DNA from: Flavobacterium aerium
Lineage (GTDB): Bacteria; Bacteroidota; Bacteroidia; Flavobacteriales; Flavobacteriaceae
Assembly (NCBI RefSeq): GCF_030766725.1
Contig: NZ_JARQWR010000007.1
Coordinates: 124,001 to 188,000 of the forward strand
Direction of reading: 5' to 3'
DNA: 64,000 bases
Position 1 is the stretch's first letter. Every line of letters begins with the position of its first letter. Made by a program: the position numbers and the translations under genes. The notes under the pieces were generated by a model. That model worked only from the letters and a program-made list of their open reading frames with translations, ran no database searches and was not told where the DNA came from. This document shows positions 53,486 to 62,372 of the stretch, piece by piece.

Positions 53486-53857
53486 AAGTATAAAATATAT
53501 TTTTCAATAGTCTCATAAAATTTAACTTTTTATGAACACAACATCAAGTCTATAGATTAATCTATCTATACTGCCATCCTTATCTTACAATAATCTCAAT
53601 ATTTATTTTGAAAGTGGATTCATTTTGGTTCAATTTGACCTCTCTACTCTATAAATTGATCAATTTGTTACCATAATGGTATTTCTTACCGACTTATTGG
53701 TCTTTCCTAAGACAGTCTTATTTCTTAATTTTACATATAACTTATTGGATACAAAGATAATACAAATAAAACCCTTAATTCTGAAGTCATTTTAAAGCCA
53801 GAATTTTGAAACTATTTTACCTCAACAAATCTTCTACTCAATATCAATACAAAAATT
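53486..53857. other. Intergenic stretch, nothing recognised
   Basis: About 370 nt between meaB and the GMC oxidoreductase gene, A/T-rich, with no ORF, clear hairpin with T-run, repeat or tRNA. It presumably contains the GMC gene promoter, but no strong TAnnTTTG was identified. Confidence 0.5.
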
Positions 53858-55384
53858 ATGAAAGAGAATATTCAATCTACCTATGATATTATCATAGTTG
53901 GTGGTGGCTCTGGTGGAGCTGTTATGGCTAGTCGACTAAGTGAAGAAAGTGCTAAGTCTATTTTATTAATTGAGGCTGGTAAAAACCATGTACCAAATGC
54001 ATATCCAGATCACCTTGCTTTAGCAAAAAATGTAGGTGGGGACAGTAATTCTATATGGGAACTTCCAAAAGAGATTAATTCTGAAACTCCTACAAAAGGT
54101 TTGTTTAGAGCTAAAGTACTTGGTGGTGGATCGACTATAAATGCAGCTGCATTTATGCATGCGCCAGAATCTGATTTTGATCGTTGGACTAAAAATGGAT
54201 TAATCGGATGGGAATTTGCACAGGTTCTACCGTATTACAAAAAATCTGAAAATGCTAATTTTGGTGATGATCAGTGGCATGGACGAAGTGGCCCAATCCC
54301 AGTGCGTGTTCTTGAAAAAGATGAAGTTACAAAAACTGCTCAAGATTTTGTAACAGCAGCGATAAATGCGGGGATTCCTTATCAAGAAGATTTAAACATC
54401 CCTTTCCCTAAAGGAGTAGGAATGTATTCTGTTAATATAAAAGATGGTGTTCGTATTAATACTGGAATTGCATATCTATCAGAAAAGGTCCGTAAACGTC
54501 CAAATTTACATATCATAGGAAATACTACTGTTGACAAAGTCATCATTGAAAATGGAAATACAACAGGTGTTCTTTTAGATAATGGTCAAAGTATACATGC
54601 TAACAATGTAATCGTATCTGCTGGAACTATTGGTACAGGAGGTATTTTACTTCGTTCTGGCATTGGTCCAAAAAAACAACTTGAAGCACTCAAAATTCCA
54701 GTAATTGCAGACCTACCCGTAGGTCAATTTGTAATGGATCAACCACAAATTTATCTGCAAGTCAATATTAATGGTGATGGAGCAACTTCGCCTCCTATTG
54801 GAGGAAATGTTTGGCTACAATCAAGTCTTGCGGAAGGTAATGAGCTTGATTACTATCTAGGATTTAATCATTTTGCCGATGTATCTAAATCTCCTACTGG
54901 AAAAGCATTTGGTATTATTGCTTGTGGATGCCGTCCGATTTCAAAAGGAAAATTACAACTTGATCCAGATAACATTTTAGGTTCTCCAAGGGTAAGTTTA
55001 AATCTTCTTTCTGACGAAAAAGAATTAGAAATTCTAATGGAAAGTATTCATCAGGTTAAAAAGATACTGGGACAAGAACCGATTAAGAATCAAGTTGTAT
55101 CGGTAATGTTTAGTGATGGCAGTATACTTCCTTCTAATATTGAAGAGCTCAAAGCATTAATTCGCAAAAATGTCGAATCCTGTTTACACATCACTTCATC
55201 TGCTCCAATGGGTGAAAAAAATAATCCCATGGCTGTGGTCAATAAAAAAGGAAGTGTACACGGTATAAATGGATTGCACGTAGCTGATGCTTCAATATTC
55301 CCAGATGTTCCCTCTGTAGCTACAAATCCTACTGTAATTATGGCAGCCGAATATATTGCCGATCAAATTAAAAAAGAATATTAA
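53858..55384 (+). CDS. GMC-family FAD oxidoreductase
   Basis: 508 residues. DIIIVGGGSGGAVMASRLSE is the FAD-binding GxGxxG with SLLIEAGKNH; KVLGGGSTINAAAFMHAP and VIVSAGTIGTGGILLRSGIG are GMC signatures. HVADASIFPDVPSVATNPT is the C-terminal active-site region. Similar to choline, glucose or alcohol dehydrogenases; the substrate is not known. Followed 35 nt later by a SnoaL-like gene, so the pair is one operon. Uncommon in this phylum, so it may be acquired. Confidence 0.9.
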   Translation: MKENIQSTYDIIIVGGGSGGAVMASRLSEESAKSILLIEAGKNHVPNAYPDHLALAKNVGGDSNSIWELPKEINSETPTKGLFRAKVLGGGSTINAAAFMHAPESDFDRWTKNGLIGWEFAQVLPYYKKSENANFGDDQWHGRSGPIPVRVLEKDEVTKTAQDFVTAAINAGIPYQEDLNIPFPKGVGMYSVNIKDGVRINTGIAYLSEKVRKRPNLHIIGNTTVDKVIIENGNTTGVLLDNGQSIHANNVIVSAGTIGTGGILLRSGIGPKKQLEALKIPVIADLPVGQFVMDQPQIYLQVNINGDGATSPPIGGNVWLQSSLAEGNELDYYLGFNHFADVSKSPTGKAFGIIACGCRPISKGKLQLDPDNILGSPRVSLNLLSDEKELEILMESIHQVKKILGQEPIKNQVVSVMFSDGSILPSNIEELKALIRKNVESCLHITSSAPMGEKNNPMAVVNKKGSVHGINGLHVADASIFPDVPSVATNPTVIMAAEYIADQIKKEY

Positions 55385-55419
55385 AAATAAACTCAATAAA
55401 TAATTTAAAATAGAATATC

Positions 55420-55887
55420 ATGGATTATAAAATTTTAAAAGAAGCAAATTTTGCTTTAACACCTGAAGTACAAGAAGCAATACAATTTGTTTCAACATAC
55501 AATAGTTATCTAAAAAAAGGTTCTTTACCTGAACTTATGAGTGTATTTACCGAGGATTCAGTTTTGGTTCCTGAGAATCAAAAAGCGATTAGCGGTCTTA
55601 AAAATATAGAAGCTGTATACGGTGAACTCGTAAAAGTTATTCGATTTAATGAGGGTAATCTCTTTAATATTATTGATGCCTACACCGTTGGTGATTTAGC
55701 TTATGTAAGATCTCAAGAATCTACTGGTTCTGTTACCGAGATTGAATCTGGAAAAACTACCGCTCCTAAATTTAGAGAATTCTGGTTACTAAAAAGAAAT
55801 AAAGAAGGAAAATGGAAAATTGCAACCTATTTATACGGATTAGCTCCACAAAAAGACACTGATCTTGCTGATGCAGTAGTTTGGTAA
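55420..55887 (+). CDS. SnoaL/DUF4440-like protein
   Basis: 155 residues, NTF2-like fold: AIQFVSTYNSYLKKGSLPEL, MSVFTEDSVLVPENQKAISG, KFREFWLLKRNKEGKWKIAT. Such proteins are ketosteroid-isomerase-like or act as small-molecule-binding partners. Co-transcribed with the GMC oxidoreductase. Confidence 0.82.
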   Translation: MDYKILKEANFALTPEVQEAIQFVSTYNSYLKKGSLPELMSVFTEDSVLVPENQKAISGLKNIEAVYGELVKVIRFNEGNLFNIIDAYTVGDLAYVRSQESTGSVTEIESGKTTAPKFREFWLLKRNKEGKWKIATYLYGLAPQKDTDLADAVVW

Positions 55888-55921
55888 AAAAAAAGGGCAA
55901 TCAATATGATTGCCCTTTTTT
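55888..55921. terminator. Bidirectional terminator
   Basis: AAAGGGCAATCA / TGATTGCCCTTT with 3-nt loop, A- and T-runs on both sides, between convergent genes. Confidence 0.9.
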
Positions 55922-56148
55922 TATTCTTCGTAACGTAGCATTTCTCTATCGTAGAATGCATTGGCTTCAGTAATTAATTTCTCCATTTCAGACTCTAACT
56001 CATCTTCTTCTGTTTCATCTAATTCTTCCAAAAATTCTACCTCATCATCTGCTAGATTGATTATAAATCTTGGGTAATCAAGGTGAATGATAAAAATATC
56101 ATCTGGATGATCCGTATTGTCTCCTAATACAAATTTTGGTAATTCCAT
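55921..56148 (-). CDS. Conserved acidic flavobacterial protein
   Basis: 75 residues: MELPKFVLGDNTDHPDDIFI, IHLDYPRFIINLADDEVEFL, then a Glu/Asp-rich tail. Highly acidic with no signal or membrane segment. Small conserved protein of unknown function; 24 nt downstream of the MATE gene on the same strand. Confidence 0.75.
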   Translation of the reverse strand: MELPKFVLGDNTDHPDDIFIIHLDYPRFIINLADDEVEFLEELDETEEDELESEMEKLITEANAFYDREMLRYEE

Positions 56149-56172
56149 ATCGTTGTTTAATTCGTTTGTTTA

Positions 56173-57561
56173 TTATGCTTCAATCTCTATTTTGTTTTCA
56201 ATTAATTTTTTTGTCAAAAAATTAAAGCGAATATACAAAAATATTGCCGCAGCTGTTAATCCTGCTAAAAGTCCAATCCAAATTCCTGTTGCTTTTAGTT
56301 CTGTATATTTCCCTAAATAAAATGAAATAGGAAATCCAATAATCCAATAGGCAACGAATGTTATTAAAGTAGGCATTTTAACATCCTGTAATCCTCTCAA
56401 TGCACCTAATACAACTACCTGAATACCATCGGATAATTGAAAGATAGCTGCAACTAGTAATAACTGTGAGGCGATACGAATTACTTCTTCATTGTCCTGT
56501 ATTAAATCTATATTCTCCATATTCAAAAAGAAGTGTGGTAAATACTGATGGAATGAAATAAATATTATCGCAAAAACGGTTTCTATTACAAGTGCCAAAA
56601 GGAAAATAGATCGCGCTACGGTTCTTAATTTGACAAAATCTTTCAATCCTTTTTGATTTCCTACGCGTATCATAGAAGTTACACTCAATCCCATAGCAAA
56701 CATAAAAGTCATTGAGGCATAGCTCAATGCAATCTGATTGGCGGCTTGGCTGGATTTACCTAAAGATCCTGACAACCATATCGCTGCTGTAAATAAAGCT
56801 ACTTCAAAGAACATCTGCATTGAGGATGGAATACCGAGGCCTACGATCTTCCTAAGCATTTCCTTTTTAATTTGGCTAAAGCTGAAATTCTTAAAATAGA
56901 TTTTTAGTTTTTCATTTCTAGATAAAATATAATGCATGTATATAACCATAGAAACTCTAGAAATTACAGTTCCTAATGCCGCTCCAATGATTCCCATTTT
57001 TGGGAATATCCATATCCCATAAATCAAACAGTAGTTCAATCCAATGTGGATTACATTGGAAAATATTACGGCATACATGGAGTATTTAGTTTGAGAAAGT
57101 CCATCGGCAAATTGTTTATATCCTTGAAATATAACCATCAGTATTAGTGAAAAGGCAACCCAGTCAATATAAGGGGAAGCTAAATCGATTACCTCTTGTG
57201 GCTGATCCATTAAATACATTAATGGTTTTGAGAGGAAAACAAACAAGAATAGTAAAATCCCTAATATGGTGCAAAGTAACAAACCATGATGAAAAGCAGC
57301 TCTTACTTTATCAGTATCTTTTTCGGCATCGCCTTGTGCTACAATTGGAGTAATCGCTGTAGAAAAACCTATTCCCACAGACATTGCAATAAAGATTAAA
57401 CTATTCCCTAATGAAACTGCTGCCAGTTCTGTCGTTCCTAGTTTTCCCACCATGATATTATCAACTACTCCAATTAATGTGTGCCCCAACATTCCTAAAA
57501 TTACAGGATATGCAAGTTTTAAATTATAGGAGAATTCCTTAGTATATTGCGCTAAACTCAC
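56173..57561 (-). CDS. MATE-family efflux transporter
   Basis: 462 residues, 12 helices: LAYPVILGMLGHTLIGVVDN, ELAAVSLGNSLIFIAMSVGI, GIPSSMQMFFEVALFTAAIW, ALRGLQDVKMPTLITFVAYW. NorM/DinF-type cation-coupled multidrug exporter. The start is GTG at 57561 (protein MSLAQYTKEF). Confidence 0.92.
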   Translation of the reverse strand: MSLAQYTKEFSYNLKLAYPVILGMLGHTLIGVVDNIMVGKLGTTELAAVSLGNSLIFIAMSVGIGFSTAITPIVAQGDAEKDTDKVRAAFHHGLLLCTILGILLFLFVFLSKPLMYLMDQPQEVIDLASPYIDWVAFSLILMVIFQGYKQFADGLSQTKYSMYAVIFSNVIHIGLNYCLIYGIWIFPKMGIIGAALGTVISRVSMVIYMHYILSRNEKLKIYFKNFSFSQIKKEMLRKIVGLGIPSSMQMFFEVALFTAAIWLSGSLGKSSQAANQIALSYASMTFMFAMGLSVTSMIRVGNQKGLKDFVKLRTVARSIFLLALVIETVFAIIFISFHQYLPHFFLNMENIDLIQDNEEVIRIASQLLLVAAIFQLSDGIQVVVLGALRGLQDVKMPTLITFVAYWIIGFPISFYLGKYTELKATGIWIGLLAGLTAAAIFLYIRFNFLTKKLIENKIEIEA

Positions 57562-57621
57562 TTTTTAAAAAATTTAGCTGCAAAGGTAGCTATTCGTCTT
57601 GGTTAAAATGGTCCCTATAGA

Positions 57622-58695
57622 TTAATTAATAATTTTCTTTTCTATGTATTTCGAATTCATAATTCGTACAATTCCCATATAATCCATAGTAAATTCAATC
57701 AGCCCACCTACTTTGTACTTTTGATCATTATCGCCTAGATCTAAAACAACCATATCTGAAGTTGCTCCTGCATATTTAATACGTTTATCGGTAGGATTAA
57801 AATGTTCGATATCGATATCCAATAATCCTAAGTCAATGATCGCTCTATAGGTTGATTTCCCTATATTATCTTCATCAAATGTATAGGTGTTACCTTCCAT
57901 ATTCTTCCCTAATTCTCCCGAAGGAACCAAAGGTTTTTCATAGAGTTCAATAATTTCTGCATAGAGCTTAAACACATCATTCTCCATGGATTTATACGGT
58001 TTATTATTATATGGATCGGTACCCATGAATAGGGTCTCTCCTACTCGGAAATGATTAATACCTTTGGGTAATAGATTCTGATAAATCAATGGAATCGTTA
58101 CAGATGATCCTCCGGATATGTACGGAATCTCAACATTAAACTTCGCTTCTACCAATTGTTTATACAAACTTAATTGGATGAGCTTATCGTTATTGGGTAA
58201 TATCCCATACAAACATGAAAGGTTTGTTCCCAATCCTTCTACTTTTATATTTTTCATTTGGAATACTGAGGAATAAAAGGCAACAAAGTCTTCTCGCATT
58301 ACACCTTCTCTCAATTCTCCTAAATCAATCATAATAATGATACGATGCACTTTACCTTGTTTCTGTGCTTCTTCCGAAAGCATTTTGATGGTATTAAAAT
58401 CGGTATTCATACTTACATCTGCATATTGTACGACTTCTTTAATTACCCCTTTTGCAGGTGGTTTAATATAAATAGTTTCTGCATTTGCATCTAGTGTCTT
58501 GATCGTTTTCAGATTTGAAATACGGGAATCCGAGTATTGCTTAATCCCCAAATTGAGTAATTCCTCTAAATACTTTTTATTTCCACATAAAATTTTAGTC
58601 ACAATAGACCATTCTATTTTTTGTTCACTAAAAAAAGTCTTTAAGAAATTGAAATTGTTTTTTAATTTGTTTTTATCTAATGTTATAAATGCCAT
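57622..58695 (-). CDS. PLP-dependent amino-acid racemase (alanine/ornithine racemase family)
   Basis: 357 residues. PLP lysine in KIEWSIVTKILCGNKKYLEE (TKILCGN), then RIIIMIDLGELREGVMREDF, VEGLGTNLSCLYGI, YISGGSSVTIPLI and FRVGETLFMGTDPYNNK, the alanine racemase-like fold III barrel of the OrrA/YhfX type. Racemises an amino acid, perhaps ornithine. 5 nt downstream of a GNAT gene, so one operon. Confidence 0.88.
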   Translation of the reverse strand: MAFITLDKNKLKNNFNFLKTFFSEQKIEWSIVTKILCGNKKYLEELLNLGIKQYSDSRISNLKTIKTLDANAETIYIKPPAKGVIKEVVQYADVSMNTDFNTIKMLSEEAQKQGKVHRIIIMIDLGELREGVMREDFVAFYSSVFQMKNIKVEGLGTNLSCLYGILPNNDKLIQLSLYKQLVEAKFNVEIPYISGGSSVTIPLIYQNLLPKGINHFRVGETLFMGTDPYNNKPYKSMENDVFKLYAEIIELYEKPLVPSGELGKNMEGNTYTFDEDNIGKSTYRAIIDLGLLDIDIEHFNPTDKRIKYAGATSDMVVLDLGDNDQKYKVGGLIEFTMDYMGIVRIMNSKYIEKKIIN

Positions 58696-58700
58696 TTTTT

Positions 58701-59144
58701 TTATTTTATATATCTCATTTCAAGATACTTATTTGTAAATCCTAGCTTTTCATATAATTTGATTGCTGGATTATTCGGTTCAACATGTAATGCAATATTT
58801 CCTTGTGAAACATCCATTGCTTTCTGCATCAATGCTTTACCAATCCCTTTCCCTCGATAGGCTTCATCAGTAGCAATATAAACTAGAATATTTTCAGGAA
58901 TATAATCTTTCATTCCCGTTTCATTTACTACTACTGCACCTACTATTTTATCTTCAATGGTTGCTACCAGAACAAATCCACCTGCGGTAGTATTGGTTAC
59001 ATTTAAAGAATAGTCAATTGCCTTATTAATCTCATTTTGAGGATCACCGTATTCTTGAAGACTCCGATGCAAAAAAGTGACTACCTCTTTTTGTAAATCT
59101 TTAGGCATCTGTTTTTGTTGCGTGTACTCTTGAATAGTTGTCAT
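58701..59144 (-). CDS. GNAT-family N-acetyltransferase
   Basis: 147 residues: VYIATDEAYRGKGIGKALMQ is the acetyl-CoA pyrophosphate loop (RGKGIG), and LHVEPNNPAIKLYEKLGFTN the C-terminal strand and helix. Operon with the racemase. Substrate unknown, perhaps an amino acid or peptide. Confidence 0.9.
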   Translation of the reverse strand: MTTIQEYTQQKQMPKDLQKEVVTFLHRSLQEYGDPQNEINKAIDYSLNVTNTTAGGFVLVATIEDKIVGAVVVNETGMKDYIPENILVYIATDEAYRGKGIGKALMQKAMDVSQGNIALHVEPNNPAIKLYEKLGFTNKYLEMRYIK

Positions 59145-59361
59145 TTTAATTTAATTTTGATTACTAATTAGGGACAATATAACCTCAGAGAAGCTGATTC
59201 CAAATTTCCGGCGTTAAACTATGTTAAAACGTTCTTAGGGGCTTTTATATGGATAAAAAAAATATTTGCCTTTCTACACAATAATTTTTTTAGTACTAAA
59301 AAATAAAAGTGGTCAGGTTTTTGTAAAGTAGACTTTTGGACAACATTAAATCTATTTTAAA

Positions 59362-59853
59362 ATGACAAGTACAAGAAAAATTACCGGTTTATTATTATTA
59401 GCTTTTTCAATCTTTTTTACAGCTAATGTAAAAGCGCAAGATTACGAAAAAGGATTCCGTTTAGGATTCGGTGCGAATGTAGGTGCAACAACATCAGATG
59501 ATTTTAGCGTAGGTTTAGGAATTGATGGTAGAGTTCAATATGACCTAACTAAAAAAATGTCGTTAATTGGAACTACAGGTTATACTCATTTGTTTGGAAA
59601 AAAAGACACTCCCGATTTAGGTTTTATTCCAGCTAAAGTAGGTTTTAAAACATTCTTTGGAGACCGTTTCTATGGATTTGGTGAAGTGGGTGCCGGTATC
59701 GGTGTAACGAACACAAACCAAACTACATTCTTATGGGCGCCAGGTCTTGGTTTTGCGACGAAATACATTGACATCAGTGTACGTTACGAAGACTATGGGA
59801 AATTTGATGCAGGCCAAGTGGCATTGCGTCTAGCATATGGATTTAAATTATAA
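59362..59853 (+). CDS. Outer-membrane beta-barrel protein
   Basis: 163 residues. A Sec signal (LLLLAFSIFFTANVKAQ) is followed by alternating strands: FRLGFGANVGATTSDDFSVG, IDGRVQYDLTKKMSLIGTTG, KVGFKTFFGDRFYGFGEVGA, and a terminal VRYEDYGK...LRLAYGFKL with aromatic C-terminus. Porin-like family DUF3575/OmpW-like in size. Function unknown. Terminator follows. Confidence 0.8.
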   Translation: MTSTRKITGLLLLAFSIFFTANVKAQDYEKGFRLGFGANVGATTSDDFSVGLGIDGRVQYDLTKKMSLIGTTGYTHLFGKKDTPDLGFIPAKVGFKTFFGDRFYGFGEVGAGIGVTNTNQTTFLWAPGLGFATKYIDISVRYEDYGKFDAGQVALRLAYGFKL

Positions 59854-59867
59854 TTTTTAATACTTCC

Positions 59868-59902
59868 CAAAAAAAGGTTGTCTGAAAAGACAGCCTTTTT
59901 TT
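59868..59902 (+). terminator. Terminator after the beta-barrel gene
   Basis: AAAGGTTGTC / GACAGCCTTT (one G-T), loop TGAAAA, T-run after. Confidence 0.85.
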
Positions 59903-59932
59903 ATATCTTGCCCCTTCAAAAAAATCGTTATA

Positions 59933-60403
59933 ATGTTTACGCTCCGAAAGGCTGAAGTCTCCGATATCCCTCAATTATTTGCTCTATTTATAGCAACTAC
60001 AAGCCATGTCAATATTCGTGATTATACTCCTCAACAAATTCAGGCTTGGCAGCAAAAAGCCAATTTAGCCCGTTGGGAAGAACTATATCATAGTGACCTT
60101 GATTTTATCATTGCCGAGAATGAGCATCATGAAATGGTCGGATTTACTTCTATTAATGCAAAAGGATATTTACACTCTATGTATGTTCATTATAATTTCC
60201 AACGTAGAGGCCTTGCTTCGCTTTTGTTGGCAGAAGCAGAACAATATGCCAAACAGCATAATATAACCGCTATAACGTCTGATATTAGCCTTACAGCAAG
60301 ACCTTTCTTTGATCGTGCAGGTTATACCGTCATCAAAGAGCAACAGGTTCAGATAGGTGATGTGATGCTGACAAATTTTTTAATGAGAAAAGAAATTCAA
60401 TAA
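59933..60403 (+). CDS. GNAT-family N-acetyltransferase
   Basis: 156 residues: MYVHYNFQRRGLASLLLAEA (RRGLAS loop), ITSDISLTARPFFDRAGYTV. The start FTLRKAEVSDIPQLFALFIA is typical of YafP/PhnO-like GNATs. Third acetyltransferase in the window. Convergent with the PPK2 gene (9 nt). Confidence 0.88.
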   Translation: MFTLRKAEVSDIPQLFALFIATTSHVNIRDYTPQQIQAWQQKANLARWEELYHSDLDFIIAENEHHEMVGFTSINAKGYLHSMYVHYNFQRRGLASLLLAEAEQYAKQHNITAITSDISLTARPFFDRAGYTVIKEQQVQIGDVMLTNFLMRKEIQ

Positions 60404-60412
60404 TCGCTTTTC

Positions 60413-61294
60413 TTACTTTTCCTCTTTCAGACTGTTTCTATATTTTGTAATATTTTCTTTTATAGCTTCCTCTAGCTCTGGATTTTTAATGTCGGTATAT
60501 TTCGCCAATTCCTCATAAATTGTTTTGGCTACAATATAACGGGCTGTCTCTTTGTTATCGGCTGGAATGATATACCATGGAGCATGTGGTTTTGAGGTCT
60601 TGTTAATTGCTTCTTCATAATACTCTTGGTATTGATCCCATAATGCTCTTTCTTTCAAATCACCGGGTGAAAATTTCCAATTGTGTTTTTCTGTTTCTAA
60701 ACGACGAATTAATCGTTCTCTTTGTTCTTCTTTTCCTAAGTGTAAAAAGAACTTCAAAACAATCATTCCATTTTGAGTAATATGCTTTTCAAAATTATTG
60801 ATCTGTTCGTATCTTCTTTCCCAAAAATTTTCGGGTATATCTTCTACTGTATTAATTTCGGGTATATTTTCATTTAAAATATATTCTGGATGTACTCTTG
60901 TTACCAATACATTTTCATAATGGGTTCTATTAAAGACAGCAAATTTCCCTCTTTCTGGCAAAGCAATGTAATGGCGCCATAAGTAATCGTGTTCCAGTTC
61001 TGTTGAATTAGGGGTTTTGAAACTATGAACCACTACTCCTCTTGGATTAAACTCTTTGAATACTTCACGAATCAGACTGTCTTTTCCTGCTGTATCCATT
61101 CCTTGAAGGCATACTAAAACACTGTATTTATTATGTGCATACATTTTATCTTGCAGTGTACTTAATTTATCCGATATTTTTTCTAATGATTTCTGCTTCT
61201 TTTTTTCAGAGGCTTCAATTTCTAAATTGGTAGAAATTCTTTTAAGTTCTATCGGATTGTGTACTTTAAAATCATCTGGATTTATTGCTTTCAT
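60413..61294 (-). CDS. Polyphosphate kinase 2 family protein
   Basis: 293 residues. Walker A VCLQGMDTAGKDSLIREVFK, HSFKTPNSTELEHDYLWRHY, VFNRTHYENVLVTRVH (lid/Walker B part). Typical PPK2 that transfers phosphate between polyphosphate and nucleotides; class III-like by the FKTPNxxELxHD motif. No partner gene. Divergent from the next gene. Confidence 0.92.
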   Translation of the reverse strand: MKAINPDDFKVHNPIELKRISTNLEIEASEKKKQKSLEKISDKLSTLQDKMYAHNKYSVLVCLQGMDTAGKDSLIREVFKEFNPRGVVVHSFKTPNSTELEHDYLWRHYIALPERGKFAVFNRTHYENVLVTRVHPEYILNENIPEINTVEDIPENFWERRYEQINNFEKHITQNGMIVLKFFLHLGKEEQRERLIRRLETEKHNWKFSPGDLKERALWDQYQEYYEEAINKTSKPHAPWYIIPADNKETARYIVAKTIYEELAKYTDIKNPELEEAIKENITKYRNSLKEEK

Positions 61295-61378
61295 AAGTCG
61301 CCTGTTTTTAAGAAATTGTATTTATAAATATATATATTTATAGTCAGAAATTAAAATCTAAAAAAAGTAACAGACGAA

Positions 61379-62224
61379 ATGAATAAATTTTTCCTAGATC
61401 TTCTTGTACAAATTGTAGGGATTGGCTCCGCTTCAGGACTTTTCTACAAGGACAATTCTATTTATGTAATTTCAGATAATAGTGCCTATTTATATGAATA
61501 TAAAATGGATGATAAGGCTTTGAATAAAACCTTATTGTTTGAAGAAAATGAAAATCTGGTTTTCGAAAATATTCCTAAAAACCTGAAACCGGATTTTGAA
61601 GCACTTTGTAGTTATGGTGATGATCTTTATCTTTTTGGCTCGGGATCTACAGCCAATCGAACGAATCTAATTCATTATAACCGAAAAAGTAATGCTGTTG
61701 TTTCCTCCACTGACTTAAGTGATTTATATGCTGTATTACAAAGTTTCAGCTCTATTGACCCTAAAGATTTTAATATTGAAGGGGCTGTATTCACAGGAGA
61801 AACGTGGTATTTATTTCAACGTGGAAATGGCGGAACAGGTAAAAATGGTGTATTCACAATTGAGGGAGCCAGTTTAGAAACTAATTATTCTGTTCTCTAC
61901 AAAAATTTCAAATTGCCAAAGATAAAAGGTGTCGAAGCTACTTTTACTGATGCTATTAAAGTGGATAATAAATTGTATTTCCTGGCCACTGTTGAAGATA
62001 CAAAATCAACATATGATGATGGTGCAATTCTAGGTAGTTTTATTGGTGCAATTGATATTGATAAAATGAAAATCGATTTTACCCAAAAAATCACCAGCGA
62101 ACATAAATTTGAGGGTTTGACACTTTATAAAAACGAAAAGGGCAAAAAGGAGTTTCTTCTTTGTGAGGATAATGATACCGACGCACAGAATTCTTCTATT
62201 TACAAATTAACCTTACAAAAATAA
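61379..62224 (+). CDS. DUF6929-like beta-propeller-type protein
   Basis: 281 residues, no signal peptide; strand-rich: GSASGLFYKDNSIYVISDNS, ALCSYGDDLYLFGSGSTANR, NIEGAVFTGETWYLFQRGNG, FEGLTLYKNEKGKKEFLLCE. Suggests a propeller-like repeat protein of the DUF6929 type. The role is unknown. Confidence 0.65.
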   Translation: MNKFFLDLLVQIVGIGSASGLFYKDNSIYVISDNSAYLYEYKMDDKALNKTLLFEENENLVFENIPKNLKPDFEALCSYGDDLYLFGSGSTANRTNLIHYNRKSNAVVSSTDLSDLYAVLQSFSSIDPKDFNIEGAVFTGETWYLFQRGNGGTGKNGVFTIEGASLETNYSVLYKNFKLPKIKGVEATFTDAIKVDNKLYFLATVEDTKSTYDDGAILGSFIGAIDIDKMKIDFTQKITSEHKFEGLTLYKNEKGKKEFLLCEDNDTDAQNSSIYKLTLQK

Positions 62225-62320
62225 ATTACCGAACGATAAAAACCGTTTATTTTTATCATCTCATAGATCATAGTATGATTAAAAAAGAAAATTAAAATTC
62301 CTGTGCATCTGGAGATCAAA

Positions 62321-62355
62321 TAAAAAAAGGCATTCATTAAGAATGCCTTTTTTGT
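62321..62355. terminator. Bidirectional terminator
   Basis: AAAAAAGGCATTC / GAATGCCTTTTTT with loop ATTAA, between convergent genes. Confidence 0.9.
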
Positions 62356-62372
62356 TTATAGTTGAAATGAGT

